A DNA stretch of 64,000 bases from CAWCDJ01 sp963796485 (GCA_963796485.1 CAWCLV010000001.1:1488001-1552000), one strand, 5' to 3'. Shown: positions 44,160-52,312, numbered from the stretch's first letter. The notes: a model not told the origin generated them from the sequence alone. A program made the numbers and translations.

Positions 44160-44320
44160 GGGAAACTCTTTGGCCTTTGCCCTACGCCACCTAAACTGCT
44201 GTGCTGTCGGGAGATCCTGCGGCGCGAGGCTAGACCATTATATCGCTTTATCCCCAGAGCTGTACGAGGCATCACACCCATATACGAAGTGGTGGTGGTA
44301 ACCCTCTCTTCTGATAGTGG

Positions 44321-44326
44321 TATAAT
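44321..44326 (+). promoter_or_regulatory. Candidate extended -10 promoter
   Basis: A consensus TATAAT preceded by TGG (extended -10 TGn) lies about 130 nt before the lysozyme-like gene. No clear -35 hexamer is seen at the usual distance, which is acceptable for extended -10 promoters. The long untranslated leader that follows has hairpin potential (GGGAGC..GCTCCC at 44361-44376). Confidence 0.5.
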
Positions 44327-44455
44327 TCCGACTTATGTCAGTCCCTTAACCCGCCGTCGATGGGAGCATGCGCTCCCCTCCGAACCCTGGCTGACGCGAC
44401 CCCCCGGGGCCGCCGTGAGGTCAGCCCAACTAATTCAAAATCAAGGGGTTTTCCT

Positions 44456-44932
44456 ATGATGAGAAGTTTGTTGTCTAAAGGTTTGATGTTCGCGGGAATT
44501 GTGTCTCTACCGATTGCGATGTCGCCGCACCAGCAGCACTCGATTCCAATGCCGGACTTCCGGCATGACCCGAGGCTGAGCCTTCTGCGGAGTTTTTTTG
44601 CTAAAGCCGACTGCCCGGCACAAAACTACACGACTGCCTTCCTCGAAGCGGCAGATCGGAACGATCTGGACTGGCGCCTCCTCCCGAGCCTTTCGTACGT
44701 GGAATCGACCGGCGGCAAGTTCGCCAGCAACAACAACCTGTTCGGGTGGGACTCCGGCCGGGCGCAATTCCGGACGCCCACCGAAAGCATCCAGACCGTC
44801 GGATACAGACTCACCCACTCCGAACTTTATAGGGACAAGGATTTAGACGAGATTCTCGAGACGTACAACCCAGGCGCCGAGTACGCGGAAAAGGTGAAAT
44901 CCGTCATGCGGCGGATCGCGCCCGCAGAGTAA
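44456..44932 (+). CDS. Exported lysozyme/transglycosylase-like protein
   Basis: The ATG at 44456 behind AAGGGG gives 158 aa with an N-terminal hydrophobic leader (LLSKGLMFAGIVSLPIAMS). The domain at about 50-150 has the lysozyme-like pattern TAFLEAADRNDLDWRLLPSLSYVESTGGKFASNNNLFGWDSGRAQF, with the Glu in YVESTGG in the catalytic position, followed by SIQTVGYRLTHSELY and YNPGAEYAEKV. It resembles the glucosaminidase/Bax-like or lytic transglycosylase fold that cuts peptidoglycan. The frame is open upstream but begins without a leader. Its 5' leader may be structured. Confidence 0.75.
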   Translation: MMRSLLSKGLMFAGIVSLPIAMSPHQQHSIPMPDFRHDPRLSLLRSFFAKADCPAQNYTTAFLEAADRNDLDWRLLPSLSYVESTGGKFASNNNLFGWDSGRAQFRTPTESIQTVGYRLTHSELYRDKDLDEILETYNPGAEYAEKVKSVMRRIAPAE

Positions 44933-44977
44933 TTCCCCTCGAATGGCGGGCAAAAACTCCGGCGCAGCCAAGGGGAT

Positions 44978-45127
44978 CTACCCCTCCAGCATTCGTATGC
45001 CGAAGTAGAGCCCTCCAAACAGCAGGATAGTCAGCACCGCCATAATTACCCAGCGAATGACGCGTTCAGGGGTTTTCACCTCCTGATGCTCGTCTGCTCT
45101 GATCCGATCCGCGAGGCTATCGAACAT
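44978..45127 (-). CDS. 49-residue single-span membrane protein
   Basis: An ATG at 45125-45127 sits six bases after a near-perfect TAGGAGG. The product starts MFDSLADRIRADEHQEVKTP, has one helix (VIRWVIMAVLTILLFGGLYFGI), and ends RMLEG-TAG. It is too short for most gene callers. I recall similar MFDSL...D-E...GGLYxGIR-type small proteins from other acidobacteria. A charged cytosolic head and a single helix suggest a membrane anchor or regulator. It stands alone between the lysozyme-like gene and rpsA. Confidence 0.78.
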   Translation of the reverse strand: MFDSLADRIRADEHQEVKTPERVIRWVIMAVLTILLFGGLYFGIRMLEG

Positions 45128-45329
45128 ACCAACCTCCTAAGATGCCGTAGGAAAACCGGACAATAAAATCGGAATATGGATTCGCCAGAATGATTGTAGA
45201 CCCGATCTAATTCCTTTCCAAGCGGAAAAACAGCGGAACAATCGACAGCCGCGTTCCGCTCCCGGCAGAATGGACTGCGAGGAGCAAATCCGGAATCGTA
45301 TGGAAACGGTCGGTCGCGATCCCTCCCGG
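45128..45329. other. Divergent intergenic region upstream of rpsA
   Basis: This DNA separates the 49-residue membrane protein gene (minus) from the rpsA promoter. No gene, tRNA or terminator is seen. It is richer in A+T near 45150-45230 and must hold the promoter of the small gene. Confidence 0.4.
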
Positions 45330-45359
45330 TTGACAAGCTTCCAGGAACCAGCGTATATT
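45330..45359 (+). promoter_or_regulatory. Consensus sigma-70-type promoter of rpsA
   Basis: TTGACA at 45330-45335 and TATATT at 45354-45359 are separated by 18 nt. Transcription should start near 45366, giving a leader of about 160 nt before the rpsA ATG. It is the best housekeeping promoter match noticed in the window. Confidence 0.78.
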
Positions 45360-45484
45360 TGCTAACATACTGATCTATCAGTGGTTGCTGGTGATTGCCG
45401 CATGCGCTCAAACGAACTCCACCAGACTCCTGCCAATATGCGTCCCCATCCCCGGTACGGCCGCCTGAGGCACGAGCCCGAAAA

Positions 45485-45519
45485 CCCCCAATCCTGGTTG
45501 AATCAGTCAATGGGGGAGG
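45485..45519 (+). promoter_or_regulatory. Hairpin masking the rpsA ribosome-binding site
   Basis: CCCCCA (45485-45490) pairs perfectly with TGGGGG (45511-45516), which is part of the Shine-Dalgarno GGGGGAGG (45512-45519) five bases before the ATG. In Escherichia coli S1 represses its own translation through its leader. A comparable loop is an inference here. Confidence 0.5.
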
Positions 45520-45523
45520 CTTG

Positions 45524-47239
45524 ATGGCCGTGGACCAAAACGACGGGCAGGTGGATCACTCGATTCCCGAAGATTACGAGAATCTGCTGGAGGACTACAC
45601 TCACTTCGCCCCTCCGTCCGCCGACGAGGTGCTTCAGGGCACCGTCCTTGGAATCACCACCAAGGAAGTCATCATCGATTTCGGATACAAGTCCGAAGGC
45701 ATTGTCCCAATCGAGCAGTTCCAGTCCCCATCCGGTGAAGTTTCCGTTCAGACCGGGGACGTAGTCGATGTCATGATCGACCACGGTCCTCCGGTCGAAG
45801 GTTACGTTCTGCTTTCGCATACGCGCGCCGCGAGGCTGCGTATCTGGGACAACCTGGAGAAGGCGTACAACGAGCAGCTGGTCCTTTCGGGTCACGTGTT
45901 GGGCCGCGTCAAAGGCGGCCTGGCGGTGGATATCGGGATCAAGGCATTCATGCCCGGATCCCAGGCCGATCCGCGCCCCATCCACAATCTCGACTCCCTG
46001 GTGGGCCAGGACATCCCGGTGAAAATTATCAAATTGAACCGGCGCCGCGGAAACGTGGTCGTGTCGCGCAAGATCGCCGTGGAAGAGGAGATCAACGTCC
46101 GGAAGAATGTCACGCTGGAGCATCTGCAGGAAGGCGCGGTGGTCACGGGGGTCGTCAAAAACCTGACGGACTACGGCGCGTTTATCGATCTCGGCGGGAT
46201 CGACGGATTGCTCCACGTCACCGATATGTCGTTTGGCCGCGTGACGCATCCCTCGGAACTGCTGCACGTCGGCGACGAGATTTCCGTCAAGGTACTCAAA
46301 TTCGATAAGAACCGCGAGCGGGTCTCGCTGGGGATCAAGCAGCTCGAGCCGGACCCGTGGGAGTCCGTTATCGAGCGGTACGTCGTGAACACCCGTGTCA
46401 TCGGCCGCGTTGTGAACGTCACCGACTACGGCGCTTTTGTGGAACTGGAGGCGGGCGTCGAAGGCCTGATTCACATCAGCGAGATGACCTGGTCGCGGCG
46501 CATGAAGCATCCTTCCAAGGTCGTCAAGCCGGGCGATCAGGTGGAGGCCGTTATCCTCGAAGTGCACCCCAAGGACCGGAGGATCTCCCTCGGCCTGAAG
46601 CAACTCGAGCCGAACCCCTGGACCACCATCGATAGCCGGTACAGCGTCGGCTCGGTAGTCGAGGGCCGGGTCCGCAACATGACCGATTTCGGCGCTTTCA
46701 TCGAAATCGAGGAGGGGATCGACGGCCTTGTCCACGTCTCGGATCTCTCGTGGATCAAGCGCGTAAAGCACCCTTCGGAAATCCTTAAAAAAGGACAGAT
46801 CGTGCAGGCCGTGATTCTGAACATCGATTCTTCCCAGCACCGGCTTTCGCTCGGCATCAAACAACTGCAGCCGGACGCCTGGGAGACTTACTTTCAGATT
46901 CACCAGGTGGGAGACACTGTCCATGGCCGCGTCTGCCGCCTGGCAAGCTTCGGGGCGTTCGTGGAACTGGCCGAAGGGGTGGAAGGTTTATGTCACTTTT
47001 CGGAGGTACCGGGTTACACCGGACGCCGGGCTTTGGAGGAACCGCCCATCACGGTGGGTCAGGAACTCGATTTCAAGATCATTAAGATGAGTGAGGCCGA
47101 AAAGAAGATTGGCCTGAGCCTGCGCGCCGTGGCTGACGACGAGGAGAAAACCCGATTGGAAGACTATCAGCGCCAGGCTGCCGCCGCTACCACCACCATC
47201 GAAGAGGTGATGAGTTTGAAGGACCGCACTCCCGAATAA
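45524..47239 (+). CDS. rpsA: 30S ribosomal protein S1
   Basis: The ATG at 45524 gives 571 aa. Six S1 OB-fold domains lie at about residues 34-105, 120-190, 205-275, 290-362, 377-449 and 465-540. The repeated G-x-V-x-x-I/V-T-D-F/Y-G-A-F-I/V-x-L/I pattern is clear in the last four (VVTGVVKNLTDYGAFIDL, VIGRVVNVTDYGAFVEL, VEGRVRNMTDFGAFIEI). It binds mRNA on the small subunit and helps initiation on weak ribosome sites, which many genes here have. The frame extends upstream to 45395, but that part is in the leader and lacks conservation. Confidence 0.93.
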   Translation: MAVDQNDGQVDHSIPEDYENLLEDYTHFAPPSADEVLQGTVLGITTKEVIIDFGYKSEGIVPIEQFQSPSGEVSVQTGDVVDVMIDHGPPVEGYVLLSHTRAARLRIWDNLEKAYNEQLVLSGHVLGRVKGGLAVDIGIKAFMPGSQADPRPIHNLDSLVGQDIPVKIIKLNRRRGNVVVSRKIAVEEEINVRKNVTLEHLQEGAVVTGVVKNLTDYGAFIDLGGIDGLLHVTDMSFGRVTHPSELLHVGDEISVKVLKFDKNRERVSLGIKQLEPDPWESVIERYVVNTRVIGRVVNVTDYGAFVELEAGVEGLIHISEMTWSRRMKHPSKVVKPGDQVEAVILEVHPKDRRISLGLKQLEPNPWTTIDSRYSVGSVVEGRVRNMTDFGAFIEIEEGIDGLVHVSDLSWIKRVKHPSEILKKGQIVQAVILNIDSSQHRLSLGIKQLQPDAWETYFQIHQVGDTVHGRVCRLASFGAFVELAEGVEGLCHFSEVPGYTGRRALEEPPITVGQELDFKIIKMSEAEKKIGLSLRAVADDEEKTRLEDYQRQAAAATTTIEEVMSLKDRTPE

Positions 47240-47305
47240 CTTGCAAATTTCCTGCAATCAAGAGATACTGCGGTTTCGTAACCGATTGACACCAAGGAGA
47301 ATCCG

Positions 47306-47641
47306 ATGACGAAGGCCGATCTGATTGAAGAAGTCTCCCGCGTGGTGGAAATGACCCGGAAAGAGTCCGAGGTCATCGTGGAGGCGATTTTCGACAGCAT
47401 CGTGCGCTCCCTGCGCTCTGGCGACAAGATCGAGATTCGCGGGTTCGGCAGCTTCCGCACCCGCCAGCGCCAACCCCGCATCGGCCGCAACCCGAAGACG
47501 GGGGCGCGGGTGGAAGTACCCGCAAAGAAGATCCCGTATTTCAAGCCGAGCAAGGAACTGAAAGACGTCGTGAATAACTCCACCGCGCCGGTCAACTCCG
47601 CTCCGCCCGAATCTACTCCTGAGCAGGTACCGAACCCGTAG
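47306..47641 (+). CDS. HU/IHF-family DNA-binding protein
   Basis: The product is 111 aa, preceded by AAGGAG. The histone-like fold starts MTKADLIEEVSRVVEMTRKESEVIVEAIFDSI, with the DNA arm GFGSFRTRQRQPRIGRNPKTGARVEVPAKKIPYFKPSKELK. The arm carries the conserved RxGRNPxT with its intercalating Pro. The Pro/Ser/Thr-rich C-terminal tail (about 15 residues) is an extra. The rpsA-ihfB-type adjacency is also known from other bacteria, so it may be the beta subunit of IHF, but HU cannot be excluded. Confidence 0.9.
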   Translation: MTKADLIEEVSRVVEMTRKESEVIVEAIFDSIVRSLRSGDKIEIRGFGSFRTRQRQPRIGRNPKTGARVEVPAKKIPYFKPSKELKDVVNNSTAPVNSAPPESTPEQVPNP

Positions 47642-47677
47642 CTTACGGGTGAGGACCGCTTTCTCAACGCGAAATCG

Positions 47678-48163
47678 ATGGACTACCTCTGGACCCCCTG
47701 GCGTTTTCAGTACGTCACCACATCGGGGGATGCTTCGGCTTGTGTTTTTTGCGCGGCGGCGGAAGATACCGATGATCGCTCCCGCCTGGTGATTCATCGC
47801 GGAAAACATAATTTCGTCATCCTGAACCGCTTCCCTTACACCAGCGGACACGTCATGGTGGTTCCCTACGCGCATGTCGCCACACTCGAAGATCTTTCCG
47901 CCGAAGCGCTGACGGAACTGATCCTGCTGGCGCGAGAGTCGGAGCGGCGCCTGCGCGCGGTATACCGGCCCGAAGGCTTGAATCTGGGCATCAATATCGG
48001 CAAGGCGGCGGGCGCTGGAATCGCCTGTCATCTTCACATGCACATCCTGCCGCGGTGGACCGGCGATACGAACTTTATGACCGTTGCGGGCGAGACCCGG
48101 GTGCTGCCGGAGGACCTGTTCGTCACCTGGGACAAACTCCACACGGCCTTCGGCAACCTCTAA
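47678..48163 (+). CDS. HIT-family hydrolase/phosphorylase (Ap4A phosphorylase-like)
   Basis: The product is 161 aa. It starts MDYLWTPWRFQYV, carries a CxxC pair (CVFC) near residue 22 and the histidine triad HLHMHILPRW near 113-122. The RGKHNFVILNRFPYTSGHVMVVPYAH stretch is typical of the branch with Ap4A phosphorylase activity, which splits diadenosine tetraphosphate or related nucleotides. It follows the HU/IHF gene by 36 nt. Confidence 0.87.
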   Translation: MDYLWTPWRFQYVTTSGDASACVFCAAAEDTDDRSRLVIHRGKHNFVILNRFPYTSGHVMVVPYAHVATLEDLSAEALTELILLARESERRLRAVYRPEGLNLGINIGKAAGAGIACHLHMHILPRWTGDTNFMTVAGETRVLPEDLFVTWDKLHTAFGNL

Positions 48164-48202
48164 GGTTCGGCGCCGCGTAGCCGCCCCTGCTACACTCTCC
48201 CT

Positions 48203-49438
48203 ATGTCGTCTTTGTCCCGGAATGCGCGGCTCAGCGCGATGATGTTCCTGAACTACGTGGTTTGGGGAGCGTGGTACGTCACCATCGGCACGTACCTGAC
48301 CGCGACGCTCAAGTTTTCCGGGACGGAGGCCGGCGCGGTCTTCGGCACCACCGCTCTCGCCAGCATGATCTCGCCTTTCTTCGTCGGGCTGATCGCCGAT
48401 CGCTTTTTCGCAACCGAGAAAATATTGGCCGTCCTTCACCTCGCCGGCGCAGTGTTCCTGTTCCTGATGACCCGGGCCACATCGTTCGGCGCCGTTTACG
48501 CCATCATGCTGGCCTACTGCATCTGTTTTTTCCCGACGATTGCGCTCACGAATTCGCTGGCGTTGAAGCAGATCAAAGACGCAGCAAAGCAGTTTCCGCT
48601 AATCCGGGTGTTCGCGACCTTCGGCTGGATTTTTATCGGTCTCATCGTCGGCTACCTGTCGATCGACAAGAAAGCTACGACGTTCCTGCTGGCTTCGGGC
48701 GCGTCCATCCTGATGGCGGCATACAGCCTGACCCTGCCGCACACGCCTCCCGCCGGCAGCGGACAACCCATGACGCTTCGCAACGTTCTCGGGTTGGACG
48801 CGCTGGTCATGCTCAAGCGCCAGACATACCTGGTATTCATCATCGCGTCCATCCTGGCGTGCATTCCGCTTACGTTCTACTTCTCGTTTACTAACGCGTA
48901 TTTGAACGATGTCGGCGTGCAGAACGCAGCCGGCAAGATGACGCTCGGCCAGGTTTCCGAGGTCGCGGCGATGCTGCTGATGCCCCTGGTCTTCCGGCGC
49001 GTTACCGTCCGCGCCATTTTGCTGGTCGGCCTGCTCTCGTGGTCGATCCGCTACGGCCTTCTGGCCTTTGGAAACGCCGGCCCCGGAATGTGGATGTTCT
49101 ACATCGCGATCCTGCTGCACGGCGTCTGCTTCGACTTCTTTTTCATGACCGGCCAGTTGTATGCCGACCAGGAGGCGCCGCCCGAGTTGCGGGTGACCGC
49201 GCAAGGTTTTCTGACCTTCGTGACCTACGGCGTCGGAATGTTCGCCGGTTCTATGCTCTCGGGCGTAGCCGTCGATTTCTTCTCGACCACCCACGGCGCC
49301 GCCGTCACGCGGAACTGGAGCGCTTTCTGGCTGACTTCCGGTGCCGGAGCGTTGGCCATCCTCCTGATGGTGGCGTTCCTCTTCCGCAGCAACGCAAAAA
49401 TCGAGAGCAAAGAAGTGGAAGCCGCAGCAGAGGCATAA
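48203..49438 (+). CDS. Nucleoside:H+ symporter-family MFS transporter
   Basis: The 411-aa carrier has about 12 helices. The NupG-like N-terminus (LSAMMFLNYVVWGAWYVTIGTYLTATLKFSGTEAGAVFG) and the loop GQLYADQEAPPELRVTAQGFLTFVTYGVGMFAG match the nucleoside:H+ symporter branch. It probably takes up nucleosides using the proton gradient. The final 15 residues are charged and Ala-rich. An inverted-repeat element begins two bases after its stop. Confidence 0.83.
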   Translation: MSSLSRNARLSAMMFLNYVVWGAWYVTIGTYLTATLKFSGTEAGAVFGTTALASMISPFFVGLIADRFFATEKILAVLHLAGAVFLFLMTRATSFGAVYAIMLAYCICFFPTIALTNSLALKQIKDAAKQFPLIRVFATFGWIFIGLIVGYLSIDKKATTFLLASGASILMAAYSLTLPHTPPAGSGQPMTLRNVLGLDALVMLKRQTYLVFIIASILACIPLTFYFSFTNAYLNDVGVQNAAGKMTLGQVSEVAAMLLMPLVFRRVTVRAILLVGLLSWSIRYGLLAFGNAGPGMWMFYIAILLHGVCFDFFFMTGQLYADQEAPPELRVTAQGFLTFVTYGVGMFAGSMLSGVAVDFFSTTHGAAVTRNWSAFWLTSGAGALAILLMVAFLFRSNAKIESKEVEAAAEA

Positions 49439-49439
49439 G

Positions 49440-49558
49440 AGCTTTTCACCGCCGAGACGCCGAGAACGCCGAGGAAGCGCAGAGTAACACAAAGCCAGAT
49501 GTTTAAATTGATTTACTCTGCGTTGTCTCAGCGTTCTCTGCCTCAGCGGTGAAAAGCT
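49440..49558. repeat. Large imperfect inverted repeat (intergenic palindromic element)
   Basis: The outer arms AGCTTTTCACCGC (49440-49452) and GCGGTGAAAAGCT (49546-49558) are perfect complements. The inner parts continue to pair with few mismatches down to CGCAGAGTAA (49478-49487) against TTACTCTGCG (49513-49522), making arms of about 47 nt and a 25-nt loop. The GAGACGCCGAGAACGCCGAGG-like core is the type of short-period sequence found as dispersed repeats in several large bacterial genomes. It may also stop transcription after the symporter gene. Confidence 0.75.
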
Positions 49559-49600
49559 TTTTGCCGGTCATCTGCGGTAAATTGTAATACCCTGTTAGCC

Positions 49601-51328
49601 ATGCGCTTCTTTCTGGCTGTGCTCGCCGCCTCGCTCGCCGCGCACGCGCAAATCCCCGCGCAGGACGCGCGCAACATCGACATTCCCAATACCGATACGC
49701 ACTTCGCGCCGAAAGTTCATAAGACTCTCGCGGAGTGGGAGGCGCGAAAAGCGTTCCTGCGGAAACAGATTCTCTCGGCCTCCGGGCTGCTCCCGTTGTT
49801 CCCGAAGAGCGACCTGCACCCGCAGGTCTTCGGACGCATTGAGAATCGCGACTATTCCATCGAAAAGGTCCTGCTGGAAACGCTGCCCGGCTACTACCTG
49901 GGCGGCAACCTCTACCGGCCTCTGAAGCCGGCGCCGGCGGAAGGCTTCCCCGCGGTCCTTTCACCGCACGGGCATTGGAACTATGGACGGCTCGAGCACA
50001 GCGATACCGCTTCGGTCCCGGCGCGATGCATCAACCTGGCGCGCCAGGGGTACGTCGTCTTCGCCTACGACATGGTGGGCTATGACGACACCATCCAGAC
50101 GCCGCACGATTTCGGCGACACGCCGGAAGAGCAGCTCTGGGCATTCGGCCCGCTGCAATTGCAGTTGTGGAACTCGATCCGCGCCCTGGATTTCGTCGCA
50201 TCGCTTCCCGGCGTGAACCGCGCCAAGCTAGGGATTACCGGCGCATCCGGCGGGGCCACGCAGACGATGATGCTCCAGGCCGTGGACGATCGACTCCAGT
50301 TCTCCGCCCCCGCTAACATGGTTTCGCTTCTTATGCAGGGCGGATCTCTGTGCGAGAACGCGCCCGGGCTGAGGGTGGACACGAACAACGTCGAGATCGC
50401 GTCGATGATGGCTCCCAAGCCCATGATCATGAGCGCCGCCACCGGCGATTGGACGAAAAACATGCAGACCGAGGAGTACCCCGCGGTCCGCGCCATCTAC
50501 GATTTGTATGGCAAGGACGGCAACGTCGCGTACTTCTACCAGGAGGCGCCCCACAACTACAACCAGCCCAACCGCGAAGCGACATACGCCTTCTTCGGCA
50601 AGCACGTGCTCGGCATAGACGACCCGTCGCAGTTTAAGGAGAAGGGAGTACGGATCGAAAAGCTGGGCGACATGCTCGCGCTCTTCAACCGGAAACTGCC
50701 GGATAACGCCATTTCGTTCCGTCAACTGTTCGACCAGTGGCGGCATCTCGCCGAAGAGCAGACGGGCGACCCGCGCGAGCGACTGACGTTTGCGTTGGCC
50801 GCCGAATGGCCCTCGCAGGTGCTGAGCGAGATCGACGGCGAGCACATCCTGCTTGGCCGTCCCGGGCACGGCGACCGCATCCCCGGGATCTGGGTGAAAG
50901 GCGCGAATCCGCCCGCCCTGGTCATCAGCCCAGACGGCGCCGCGGCGGCGCGAAAGTCGCCCGAGGTCGGGCAACTGGTCCGCTCCGGGCGTTCCGTGCT
51001 GCTGATCGACGCGTTCCAGACGGGCAGCGCGGTGGCTCCGCGCGACCGCTCGGGAAAAATGTTCCTCACCTTCAACAAGTCCGACGATGCCAACCGCGTG
51101 CAGGATATCCTGACCGCGCTGGCGTGGTTGAAGACGCCCGGGACGCGCTTGGTCGGCCTCGGCAAAGCCGCGGTATGGTGCACCTTCGCGGCAGCCGTGG
51201 CGCCGCAAAAAATCGACCTTCAGGCGGACCTGCGCGGGTTCACAGGCTCAGACCAGGATTTCATCGACAAGTTTTTCGTCCCCGGCATCCAGCGCGCGGG
51301 AGGCCTGAAAGCCGCGCGCCGTCAGTAG
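49601..51328 (+). CDS. Secreted alpha/beta hydrolase (acetyl xylan esterase-like)
   Basis: The product is 575 aa with a signal peptide (MRFFLAVLAASLAAHAQ). The N-terminal region includes a helical segment (EWEARKAFLRKQILSASGLLP). The hydrolase core has FPAVLSPHGHW, VVFAYDMVGYDD and the nucleophile elbow KLGITGASGGATQTMML (Ser at about residue 213), with the catalytic His perhaps in EAPHNYNQPNREATYAFF. A second half (about 350-575) resembles a degenerate repeat of the fold. It probably de-esterifies plant or microbial glycans outside the cell. Its TAG stop is the first triplet of an inverted repeat. Confidence 0.75.
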   Translation: MRFFLAVLAASLAAHAQIPAQDARNIDIPNTDTHFAPKVHKTLAEWEARKAFLRKQILSASGLLPLFPKSDLHPQVFGRIENRDYSIEKVLLETLPGYYLGGNLYRPLKPAPAEGFPAVLSPHGHWNYGRLEHSDTASVPARCINLARQGYVVFAYDMVGYDDTIQTPHDFGDTPEEQLWAFGPLQLQLWNSIRALDFVASLPGVNRAKLGITGASGGATQTMMLQAVDDRLQFSAPANMVSLLMQGGSLCENAPGLRVDTNNVEIASMMAPKPMIMSAATGDWTKNMQTEEYPAVRAIYDLYGKDGNVAYFYQEAPHNYNQPNREATYAFFGKHVLGIDDPSQFKEKGVRIEKLGDMLALFNRKLPDNAISFRQLFDQWRHLAEEQTGDPRERLTFALAAEWPSQVLSEIDGEHILLGRPGHGDRIPGIWVKGANPPALVISPDGAAAARKSPEVGQLVRSGRSVLLIDAFQTGSAVAPRDRSGKMFLTFNKSDDANRVQDILTALAWLKTPGTRLVGLGKAAVWCTFAAAVAPQKIDLQADLRGFTGSDQDFIDKFFVPGIQRAGGLKAARRQ

Positions 51329-51419
51329 GTAGGCCTCCTGGCCAGGCCTCCTGGCCTGCCCACGCGCACGGAGTGCGCCGTATCGGCTGCCTGGCAGGCC
51401 GGAAGGCCGACCCTACCTA
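51326..51419. repeat. Inverted repeat whose arms supply both flanking stop codons
   Basis: TAGGTAGG (51326-51333) and CCTACCTA (51412-51419) are exact complements, with GGCCTCCTGGCC-like tandem units and a second small hairpin between them. The plus-strand hydrolase ends on the TAG at 51326-51328. The minus-strand larE ends on the TAG at 51419-51417. It probably acts as a two-way terminator and may be a dispersed intergenic repeat. Confidence 0.72.
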
Positions 51420-52298
51420 TTTCTCGGCGTCTCGGCGTCTCGGCGTTGATGACCTGCCGGGTAGAACTTCGTTGAGCGACCCCTGGCGGTAGCCTTCGAG
51501 GTCGAGCGTGACGTACTTGAAACCGAGGCCCTTGAAGATGGCGGTGAACTTACGCGCCATCTCACGATCGAGGGCGCGATCCAGTTCGTCCGGGGCAATT
51601 TCAATCCGCACGACCTCCCCGTGAAAGCGCACGCGGAACTGCCGGAATCCGAGCGCCTTGATCTGTTCTTCACCCGATTCGACGGTCTTCACGTTCTCGA
51701 TCGTGACCGGCGTTCCGTAGGGGATACGCGAACTGAGGCACGCCGAGGCCGGACGGTCCCAAGTGGGAAGCCCCGCGCGTTTTGAAAGCTCCCGTATTTC
51801 GGCCTTGGTCAGGCCGGCGTCCGCGAGAGGCGACGCCACCTGGTGCTGGCGCGCCGCATTCTGGCCGGGCCGGTAGTCTCCCAGATCGTCCACGTTCACG
51901 CCGTAGACGATATGGTCGAAGCCGCGCTCCCGGCCGATGTCTTCGAGCCGGGTGAACAACTCGTCCTTGCAGTGAAAGCACCGGTTTGGGTCATTGCGGA
52001 CGTAATCCGGATTGTCGAATTCACGGGTCTCGATGTATTCGTGAACGATGCCAAAGCGGTGGACGAACGCTTCGGCATCGCGCTTGTGCGATTCCGGCAG
52101 GGAGGCCGAATCCGCCGTTACAGCGACGGCATTCGGCCCCAGCTCACGGTTGGCCGCCCATGCGAGATACGCGGAGTCCGTGCCGCCCGAGAAAGCGACG
52201 AGCACTCGCCCCATCCCCTTCAGGTGAGCGAAAAGCCGCGCTTCCTTTTCGTCCAGGTGCACACGGTCGGACAGTTCCACCAGCGACGCCATAGCCAT
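51417..52298 (-). CDS. larE: ATP-dependent sacrificial sulfur transferase LarE
   Basis: The product is 293 aa (ATG at 52298; 52292 also possible). LarE adenylates and sulfurates the pyridinium precursor of the nickel-pincer cofactor. The PP-loop ATPase motif is LVAFSGGTDSAYLAW at about residue 32. NRCFHCKDELFTRLE is at about 110, and the sulfur-donating Cys fits ASACLSSRIPYGTP near residue 180. larB, larC and lactate racemase are not in the window. The last ~11 residues (SSTPRRRDAEK) are encoded by CGGCGTCT-type repeats adjoining an inverted repeat, so the C-terminus looks recently altered. Confidence 0.9.
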   Translation of the reverse strand: MAMASLVELSDRVHLDEKEARLFAHLKGMGRVLVAFSGGTDSAYLAWAANRELGPNAVAVTADSASLPESHKRDAEAFVHRFGIVHEYIETREFDNPDYVRNDPNRCFHCKDELFTRLEDIGRERGFDHIVYGVNVDDLGDYRPGQNAARQHQVASPLADAGLTKAEIRELSKRAGLPTWDRPASACLSSRIPYGTPVTIENVKTVESGEEQIKALGFRQFRVRFHGEVVRIEIAPDELDRALDREMARKFTAIFKGLGFKYVTLDLEGYRQGSLNEVLPGRSSTPRRRDAEK

Positions 52299-52312
52299 CC
52301 CCCTTCACCAGT

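Noticed and set aside
44321..44455. Full cyclic-di-AMP riboswitch before the lysozyme-like gene
   Set aside because: Only a CCGAACCC-like 3' segment is visible; the required 5' half (GGGGxACCC...GGGGUGAAU) is absent and the distance from the -10 is too short. Kept only as a structured leader.
49440..49558. CRISPR-like repeat array
   Set aside because: The GCCGAGA units are a short imperfect palindrome with no regular spacers and no cas genes nearby.
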